Assembly: GCA_018056425.1 (NCBI GenBank)
Contig: JAGPFR010000022.1
Span: 1-36,619, forward strand
Source of the DNA: Lachnospiraceae bacterium
GTDB lineage: Bacteria; Bacillota; Clostridia; Lachnospirales; Lachnospiraceae
Length of the DNA stretch: 36,619 nucleotides
Direction of reading: 5' to 3'
The notes below the pieces were generated by a model. The model did no database searches. It saw nothing but the letters and a program-made list of their open reading frames with translations, and was not told the DNA's origin. The position numbers and the translations under genes were made by a program. Shown in pieces: positions 31,780 to 36,619 of this stretch (within the stretch, counting starts at the first letter, position 1; the number at the start of each line of letters is the position of its first letter).

Positions 31780-31810
31780 AACCGGCGGGTATTCTGCCGG
31801 TTATTTTTTT
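31780..31810 (+). terminator. Intrinsic terminator
   Basis: AACCGGC - GGGTATTCT - GCCGGTT, followed by A and seven T. Ends the methyltransferase/Cys-rich protein operon. Confidence 0.88.
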
Positions 31811-31818
31811 GTGTCACG

Positions 31819-31846
31819 GTGTCACGGGGCCTGCCCCCTCTGACAC
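31819..31846. repeat. REP-like palindromic element, copy 2
   Basis: GTGTCACGGGGCCTGCC plus CCCTCTGACAC: outer arms GTGTCA/TGACAC and inner GGGG/CCCC make a hairpin, followed by seven T so that it can also stop transcription. A half copy, GTGTCACG, precedes it directly. Related to the element at 28663-28689. Confidence 0.6.
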
Positions 31847-31885
31847 AATTTTTTTGCAATAGTTTCAGCCTATAACAGACTATAA

Positions 31886-32053
31886 GATACCTGTATTAGC
31901 CAAATTACCGCTGCAATAATAGAATGCATGAATGACGGAGAGCCCGTTCAGAACATGCCCCGTTCGATCAAGGATGAAGGACACCGGATTCTTAAACTCG
32001 ATGATAACGGTGACGGAACCTATACCCTCTATGTCAAGAAGGTCGGCGACTGA
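31886..32053 (+). pseudogene. TusA/YedF-like C-terminal remnant
   Basis: Frame opening after TAA 31883-31885. From 31922 it reads ECMNDGEPVQNMPRSIKDEG, then HRILKLDDNGDGTYTLYVKK before TGA 32051-32053. 'D-(D/G)-x-P-x-Q-N-(V/M)-P-R-S-x-x-x-E-G-H' is how I recall the second half of TusA/YedF-type sulfurtransferases. The N-terminal part with the C-P-x-P active site is missing and no ribosome site precedes ATG 31928. Its place directly before a sulfur-carrier operon supports a sulfur-transfer origin. Confidence 0.55.
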
Positions 32054-32086
32054 TCCACACAAATACAGATTTAGGAGAATGAGGAA

Positions 32087-32293
32087 ATGATCATTACAGT
32101 AGCAGGTGAAAAGAAAGAATACAAAGACGGACTTACTCTTCCCGAGCTTCTTACAGCAGAGAATGTTGAGATGCCCGAGTATGTAACCGTATCCATCAAC
32201 GAGGAGTTCGTTGAATCCGATAAGAAGGAATCCACCGTTCTTAAGGACGGAGACAATGTTGAATTCCTTTACTTCATGGGAGGTGGATGCTGA
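32087..32293 (+). CDS. ThiS/MoaD-like sulfur carrier ending in Gly-Gly-Gly-Cys
   Basis: 68 residues with the ubiquitin-like fold pattern: MIITVAGEKKEYKDGLTLPE, VTVSINEEFVES, VLKDGDNVEFLYFMGGGC. Sulfur carriers normally end in Gly-Gly, which is adenylated and thiocarboxylated. Here an extra Cys68 follows G65-G67, so the tail would need trimming before activation; a JAMM protease is encoded two genes on. This matches the published logic of HcyS, which carries one extra C-terminal residue removed by HcyD. ATG 32087 follows TTAGGAGAATGAGG. The last Gly codons also form the ribosome site of the next gene. Confidence 0.85.
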   Translation: MIITVAGEKKEYKDGLTLPELLTAENVEMPEYVTVSINEEFVESDKKESTVLKDGDNVEFLYFMGGGC

Positions 32294-33108
32294 TGGCTCT
32301 TACAGATGAACAGCTTGAGAGATATTCCAGACATATTATTCTCAAGGAAGTAGGCGCTAAGGGACAGAAGAAACTCCTTAACGCGAAGGTACTTATAATA
32401 GGTGCCGGCGGACTCGGAGCTCCCGCAGCAATGTATCTTGCGGCAGCAGGCGTAGGCCACATCGGAATCGTTGATGCCGATGTAGTCGATCTTTCAAACC
32501 TTCAGAGACAGATCATTCACCAGACCGCAGATGTTGGCAAAGCAAAGGTTCAGTCTGCCAAGGAAACCATGAATGCGATGAACCCCGATGTCGAGGTTAC
32601 CACTTACAGGGAGTTCGTATATTCGGACAACATTCAGCAGCTTATCCGCGATTATGATTTCATCATCGACGGAACCGACAACTTTCCTGCAAAGTTCCTT
32701 ATCAATGATGCATGCGTCCTTGAAAAGAAACCATTCTCACACGCAGGTATCATCAGATTCAAAGGCCAGCTCATGACATATGTTCCCGGACAGGGCCCCT
32801 GCTACAGATGTGTGTTCAAGAATCCCCCGCCAAAGGATGCTGTTCCTACCTGCAAGCAGGCAGGGGTTATCGGAGCAATGGGCGGCGTGATCGGAAGCCT
32901 TCAGGCAATGGAAGCTATCAAGTACATCATAGGAGTAGGTGATCTTCTCACCGGATATCTCCTTACATATGATGCACTTACCATGGAGTTCCACAAGATC
33001 AAACTGCCTAAGGATACTCATAATTGTGCTGTATGCGGAGATCATCCCACCATACTCAAACCCATTGATTATGAACAGCCCGCTTGTGAACTCAAGTCAC
33101 ATGCGTAA
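32293..33108 (+). CDS. ThiF/MoeB-like E1 adenylyltransferase
   Basis: 271 residues from ATG 32293, which overlaps the carrier's stop as TGATG and sits seven bases behind GGGAGGTGG. ERYSRHIILKEVG at the start; nucleotide-binding IIGAGGLGAPAA (37-42 is GAGGLG); DADVVDLSNLQRQIIH; the substrate loop IIDGTDNFPAKFLIND; and paired zinc cysteines CYRC and CAVC. All core elements of MoeB/ThiF-type enzymes are present. It should adenylate the C-terminal Gly of the carrier for sulfide addition. No rhodanese domain is attached, so sulfur may be delivered as free sulfide. Confidence 0.92.
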   Translation: MALTDEQLERYSRHIILKEVGAKGQKKLLNAKVLIIGAGGLGAPAAMYLAAAGVGHIGIVDADVVDLSNLQRQIIHQTADVGKAKVQSAKETMNAMNPDVEVTTYREFVYSDNIQQLIRDYDFIIDGTDNFPAKFLINDACVLEKKPFSHAGIIRFKGQLMTYVPGQGPCYRCVFKNPPPKDAVPTCKQAGVIGAMGGVIGSLQAMEAIKYIIGVGDLLTGYLLTYDALTMEFHKIKLPKDTHNCAVCGDHPTILKPIDYEQPACELKSHA

Positions 33109-33125
33109 CAGATTTAGGAGATAAA

Positions 33126-33557
33126 ATGGCAGTCGTAAGGATAGATTTTCATTTATATGATGATATTGTAAAATACGCCAAAGAACATTTGCCCGAGGAA
33201 GCATGCGGACTTATCGCAGGCGAAGAGACGGCGGAAGGAAAGCTTGTTAAGAAAGTATATTTCCTTACAAATGTAGACCATGCAGAGGACCATTTCACGT
33301 TGGATCCCAAGGAACAGCTTGATGCGATCAAGGATATGAGAGCAAACTCACTTAAGCCCCTCGGCAATTGGCACTCACATCCGGAATCACCTTCAAGGCC
33401 TTCCGAAGAAGATATCAGACTTTCTTACGATAAGAATGCCAGCTATTTTATCCTGTCACTTATGGCGGAAAATCCCGTACTGAATTCTTTTCACGTAGAG
33501 AACGGTATAGTGACGAAGGAAGATCTCAGGATCATATCCGAGAAATATTATTATTGA
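33126..33557 (+). CDS. JAMM/MPN+ metalloprotease (Mec/HcyD-like)
   Basis: 143 residues. E25 in EEACG and the motif GNWHSHPESPSRPSEEDI give H83-x-H85, S93 and D96, the full JAMM zinc site. Small bacterial JAMM proteins of this type (Mec, HcyD) cut after the Gly-Gly of sulfur carriers: they release amino acids built on the carrier, or remove a blocking residue. The neighbouring carrier with an extra Cys is the obvious substrate. AGGAG precedes ATG 33126; 17 bases separate it from the E1 gene. Confidence 0.92.
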   Translation: MAVVRIDFHLYDDIVKYAKEHLPEEACGLIAGEETAEGKLVKKVYFLTNVDHAEDHFTLDPKEQLDAIKDMRANSLKPLGNWHSHPESPSRPSEEDIRLSYDKNASYFILSLMAENPVLNSFHVENGIVTKEDLRIISEKYYY

Positions 33558-33578
33558 AAGTGAAGTTTTAGATTTGAT

Positions 33579-34592
33579 ATGAAAAGACATATTTTAATAA
33601 AGACCGTATCAGTTCTCACATCTCTTTTTCTGCTTGCAGGATGCGGCAGTGGAAATGTACAGACTGAGGTAAATGTTGAAACCGAAATTGAAACCTCTGA
33701 AGTAGAGATAAATTCAGCTGCAGAACCTTCTCAGGATGCTGCTGAGGTCCAAGCACCCGAAGAGTATGTTTTCACTGATGCCCTTGGAAGAGAGGTTACC
33801 GTAAGCACCGCGGATAATGTTGCCGTCCTTCTCGGAAGCTTTGCCGATGTATGGATGCTTGCAGGCGGTGAAGTAAATGCGGTTGTAAGCGATGCGTTCG
33901 GAAATTACGATCTTGCGAAAGGAACCATCGATCTCGGTAGAATGCTTGAGCCCAATGTCGAAGCGCTTATCGCATCCGAACCTGATTTTGTAATAGCAAG
34001 TGCGGGAACAGATGCTCAGGTAGAACTCCTTGATACCTTTGAATCCGCAGGACTTAACGTAGCGTATTTCGAAGTATCCGATTTTGATGATTATCTGAAC
34101 ATGCTGGATACTCTTACCGATATTACCGGCAGGAAGGAACTTTTTGAACAGTATGGAACCCGACTTGCTCAGGAGATAGATGCCATCAAAGAATCGATTC
34201 CCGATACCCATCCTACTGTTTTATTTATCAGAGCCGCGGCAAGTTCCGTTAAAGCAAGGGGCAGTGAAGGAACAGTCGGAGGAGAGATACTTGCAGATCT
34301 CGGATGCATCAACATTGCAGATTCCGACAGTGCGATACTTGACGATCTGAGCCTTGAAGCGATCGTTGCAGCAGATCCGGATTTCATCTTTGTAACAACT
34401 CAGGGAGATGATAAGGAAGCAGCGCTTGCAAATGTCCAGGATCTTCTCATTAATAATCCCGCCTGGTCACAGCTTTCTGCTGTTCAGAACGGACATTATT
34501 ATGAGATCGAAAAAGAACTTTATAATTCCAAACCCAATGCAAGATGGGCGGAAGCATATGAAAAACTCGTAGATATTTTATACGGAGAGTGA
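33579..34592 (+). CDS. FecB/BtuF-type substrate-binding lipoprotein
   Basis: 337 residues. Signal peptide with lipobox L-A-G-C and lipidated C22, then a Glu/Ser/Ala-rich linker of about 40 residues. The binding domain begins YVFTDALGREVTVSTADNVA and shows IDLGRMLEPNVEALIASEPD, the typical class III pattern for ferric-siderophore, heme or cobalamin binding proteins. It ends WAEAYEKLVDILY. With the permease (35194) and ATPase (36200) it should make one ABC importer. The ribosome site is weak. A metal chelate or tetrapyrrole as ligand is an inference. Confidence 0.9.
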   Translation: MKRHILIKTVSVLTSLFLLAGCGSGNVQTEVNVETEIETSEVEINSAAEPSQDAAEVQAPEEYVFTDALGREVTVSTADNVAVLLGSFADVWMLAGGEVNAVVSDAFGNYDLAKGTIDLGRMLEPNVEALIASEPDFVIASAGTDAQVELLDTFESAGLNVAYFEVSDFDDYLNMLDTLTDITGRKELFEQYGTRLAQEIDAIKESIPDTHPTVLFIRAAASSVKARGSEGTVGGEILADLGCINIADSDSAILDDLSLEAIVAADPDFIFVTTQGDDKEAALANVQDLLINNPAWSQLSAVQNGHYYEIEKELYNSKPNARWAEAYEKLVDILYGE

Positions 34593-34593
34593 T

Positions 34594-35106
34594 ATGGCAT
34601 ATTTCCCGTTTTTCCATGAACTGGATGGCAAGAATATTACGATCATAGGCGGAGGAAACATCGCTCTTGAGAAGGTTGAAAGACTCATCGGACTGGGAGC
34701 AAAGATCACGGTCATAGCCCCCGAGATAGGGGATGAGATTTCAAATATCTCCGAAATCACCTGTATAACCAAAAGATATGCGCCGGAAGATTTATCCGGC
34801 GCTGATTTTGTAATATCGGCAACCGGTGATAAGCAGGTCGATAACGAAGTCTTTGAGCGGTGCAGAGCAGATAAGATTCCCGTCAATGTGGTCGATGTTA
34901 AGGACAAATGCGATTTTATTTTTCCTTCCGTTATCCGCAGAAAGAATCTTGTTATCGGAGTTTCAAGTTCCGGTGCAAGTCCTCAGATTGCGATAAAGCT
35001 CAGGAAGGAAATTGAGAATCTGATCCCTGAGAATATCGAAGATATCCTGGATTATCTCGAAGAGATCAGACGCTTGTTAAAAGCCGCATCAGTGATCCCA
35101 AGGTAA
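34594..35106 (+). CDS. Precorrin-2 dehydrogenase/siroheme-synthase N-domain, frameshifted
   Basis: 170 residues in this frame. MAYFPFFHELDGKNITIIGG plus GNIALEKVERLIGLGAKITV is the NAD-binding start of CysG-N/SirC; FVISATGDKQVDNEVFERC, VVDVKDKCDFIFPSV, and GVSSSGASPQIAIKLRKEIE complete the family core. It oxidises precorrin-2 to sirohydrochlorin for siroheme. The frame ends RLLKAASVIPR; but one base inserted at the A-run 35079-35082 would continue it into a proper helical end (see 35083-35204). Either a sequence error or a true frameshift. It is encoded between the parts of an ABC importer and may serve sulfite reductase. Confidence 0.88.
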   Translation: MAYFPFFHELDGKNITIIGGGNIALEKVERLIGLGAKITVIAPEIGDEISNISEITCITKRYAPEDLSGADFVISATGDKQVDNEVFERCRADKIPVNVVDVKDKCDFIFPSVIRRKNLVIGVSSSGASPQIAIKLRKEIENLIPENIEDILDYLEEIRRLLKAASVIPR

Positions 35107-35204
35107 GACACAGAATTTTGAAACATGCTGCGGATATCTGTCTTGGTGAAAGCAGAACACTATCCGCAGAAGAGTTGGAAGAGTTACTTGTTAATGAAAG
35201 ATAA
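35083..35204 (+). pseudogene. Displaced C-terminal end of the precorrin-2 dehydrogenase
   Basis: Read in the other frame after AAAA (35079-35082), the sequence gives SRISDPKVRHRILKHAADIC, then LGESRTLSAEELEELLVNER and TAA 35202-35204. A helical end of this kind belongs to the family, and the join R-R-L-L-K to S-R-I-S-D-P is smooth if one A is added. The stop would then overlap the next gene's ATG (35194) by eleven bases, a normal operon arrangement. Confidence 0.75.
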
Positions 35205-36207
35205 GAACAAAGCAGATAAGAAAATAATATATATCACTGCGCTTTTGGTCTTACTTGTGTTTTCTTTTATTGTCAGTTTATCGTTCGGAAGCGTTAAGGT
35301 CCCGGTGAAGGATGTGATCGGAGCTTTTGTATCCCCCTCATCATCGCGTGTTACAACGACGATCATAAGGGATGTGCGTTTTCCCAGAGTGCTTGCGGGA
35401 CTTTTGGCAGGTGCGGGTCTTGCCGTAGCGGGAGTCATACTTCAGGGCGTAATGAACAATGCACTCGCAAGTCCCAATACCATCGGCGTTGGTTCCGGTG
35501 CTGGATTTTTCGTAATGTTATCCCTTGCTCTTTTTCCGGGTAAGGTATGGCTTCAGCCTGTCTTTGCTTTCGCGGGAGCACTCTTTGCGACGATTTCGAT
35601 CTTTGCACTGGCATATTTTGCCGATACTTCGCGTATTACGATCATACTTGCTGGAATTACCGTTTCGAGTTTTCTTTCCGCAGGAATAAATCTGATCAAG
35701 ACTCTTGATACGGATATCGCTCTTAATATCAATTCGTTTCTGATAGGATCACTGTCCGGAGTTTCGATCAGGGATATAACCGTTCCCGGAATACTGATAG
35801 GTGCCGGGGCTTTGATATCGATCTTTCTTGCGGGTGCGCTGGGCATCCTCGGACTCGGTGATGACGTTGCGGCATCACTTGGTATAAGAGTACCTGCAGT
35901 AAGATTTATCCTGATGATAGTTTCGAGCATTCTTGCGGGAAGCGTTGTAAGCTATGCCGGAGTACTTGGCTTTGTGGGACTTATTGTTCCTCATATATGC
36001 AGAAGGCTTTTCGGAAATGATGCGAAGATCCTGATCCCCTGCAGCATTCTTCTCGGAGGAAGCTTTGTGATGATATGCGATCTTCTCTCGAGAGTTTTAT
36101 TTTCACCTTATGAACTTCCTACGGGAATCATCATGTCGTTTATCGGCGGACCCTTCTTCATGTACCTTCTTATAATTAAGAAAGGAGGCCGCAGGTTAAA
36201 TGCTTGA
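35194..36207 (+). CDS. FecCD-family ABC transporter permease
   Basis: 337 residues from ATG 35194 (MKDKNKADKKIIYITALLVL); an in-frame ATG at 35125 lies inside the precorrin-2 dehydrogenase tail. About nine to ten membrane helices; RDVRFPRVLAGLLAGAGLAV and GVILQGVMNNALASPNTIGV are the FecCD signature, GFVGLIVPHICRRLFGND is the coupling region for the ATPase. Belongs with the binding protein 33579 and the ATPase 36200. The GGAAGAG site is a little distant. Confidence 0.93.
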   Translation: MKDKNKADKKIIYITALLVLLVFSFIVSLSFGSVKVPVKDVIGAFVSPSSSRVTTTIIRDVRFPRVLAGLLAGAGLAVAGVILQGVMNNALASPNTIGVGSGAGFFVMLSLALFPGKVWLQPVFAFAGALFATISIFALAYFADTSRITIILAGITVSSFLSAGINLIKTLDTDIALNINSFLIGSLSGVSIRDITVPGILIGAGALISIFLAGALGILGLGDDVAASLGIRVPAVRFILMIVSSILAGSVVSYAGVLGFVGLIVPHICRRLFGNDAKILIPCSILLGGSFVMICDLLSRVLFSPYELPTGIIMSFIGGPFFMYLLIIKKGGRRLNA

Positions 36208-36619
36208 GTTTAAAAATGTTAGCGTGGTCAAAAACGGAACCACGTTGCTTAAAGACATCAATCTGAATATTGAAACGGGTAAGCTCACTGTTTTTATCGG
36301 CCCCAATGCCTGCGGTAAGACTTCGCTTCTTCAGACATTAAACGGAAGCAGCAAAGTATCAAAGGGCTCCATTATCCTGGACGGCGAAGATTATCTGTCG
36401 CTTGCGCCCAAAGAAAGAGCAAAGAAGTTATCGTTCCTTCCCCAGGTTCATTCGGTGATCCCGTCAATTTCTGTAAGGACGCTGGTTTCGCACGGACGTT
36501 TTCCGTACCTTGGCTTTTCCATAAGATCCGGTGATGAGGATAAACGGATCGTCAGTGAAGCGATGGAAAAGACAGGTGTTTCGGAGTTTTCCGGCGCAGG
36601 CGTTGATACCTTATCGGGG
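36200..36619 (+). CDS. FepC/BtuD-type ABC transporter ATPase (3' end outside window)
   Basis: 140 codons are present. MLEFKNVSVVKNGTTLLKDI begins it; Walker A is GPNACGKTS, the Q-loop is SFLPQVHS, and the frame breaks off in the signature region (TLSG). It overlaps the permease by eight bases, with AAAGGAGG 17-10 bases before the start. It energises the FecB/FecCD importer encoded upstream. Confidence 0.95.
   Translation, partial: MLEFKNVSVVKNGTTLLKDINLNIETGKLTVFIGPNACGKTSLLQTLNGSSKVSKGSIILDGEDYLSLAPKERAKKLSFLPQVHSVIPSISVRTLVSHGRFPYLGFSIRSGDEDKRIVSEAMEKTGVSEFSGAGVDTLSG

Noticed and set aside
33714-34211. 165-codon minus-strand frame opposite the FecB-type gene
   Set aside because: Shadow frame; no promoter, ribosome site or family signal, and the plus-strand gene is certain.
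35075-35090. Programmed -1 frameshift in the precorrin-2 dehydrogenase
   Set aside because: GTTAAAAG is not a standard slippery heptamer in the zero frame and no stimulating hairpin is evident; an indel is simpler.

Overview
The window reads as the chromosome of an anaerobic Firmicute, most likely a Lachnospiraceae-type gut or rumen Clostridium. Pointers are moderate GC by eye, strong GGAGG-type ribosome sites, lipobox lipoproteins, a cytoplasmic GH43 enzyme, class II fructose-bisphosphate aldolase, Fe-S aldo/keto reductase, small flavoproteins and a hydrogenase-derived sensor. No rRNA, tRNA, CRISPR array, transposase or phage gene was seen. Assignments come from reading motifs, not from database searches.

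1-5.6 kb is an accessory stretch. It holds intact genes (GNAT acetyltransferases, Fe-S aldo/keto reductase, isochorismatase-like hydrolase, a small EamA protein) mixed with short remnants of broken genes: a transglutaminase-like tail, a GNAT head, a GNAT tail, a flavin-reductase/PPOX mosaic and a rhodanese tail. 5.6-10.6 kb holds an AraC/GyrI-like regulator, a lipoprotein, a GH43 glycosidase, and an operon of two small flavoproteins plus a TetR regulator behind an 18-bp palindrome.

10.7-16.6 kb is a signalling operon: solute-binding lipoprotein, hybrid histidine kinase with HPt, a tandem receiver protein, and a receiver-HD-GYP phosphodiesterase. There is no transport permease, so the binding protein probably serves as a sensor. 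16.6-17.8 kb holds a MarR regulator with an operator palindrome over its promoter and a flavodoxin-like partner. A membrane protein of DUF3810 type lies convergent to them.

19.0-24.9 kb carries two runs of small enzymes (P-loop kinases, SAM methyltransferases, HAD hydrolases, GNAT, flavin reductase), separated by remnants and two hairpin terminators. 25.0-28.7 kb opens with the most unusual gene: an [FeFe]-hydrogenase-like module fused to GGDEF and EAL domains, followed by a LUD-domain protein and a thioesterase. 28.7-31.8 kb has fructose-bisphosphate aldolase with a clear promoter and terminator, a methyltransferase, and a pair of uncharacterised Cys-containing proteins.

31.8-36.6 kb is a sulfur and metal region. 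It runs from a TusA-like remnant to a ThiS-like carrier ending in GGGC, a ThiF/MoeB-like E1, a JAMM protease, a FecB-type binding protein, a frameshifted precorrin-2 dehydrogenase (siroheme), a FecCD permease and the start of its ATPase. Carrier, E1 and JAMM together resemble thiocarboxylate-dependent cysteine or homocysteine synthesis (CysO/Mec, HcyS/HcyF/HcyD). Siroheme would serve a sulfite reductase that is not in the window.
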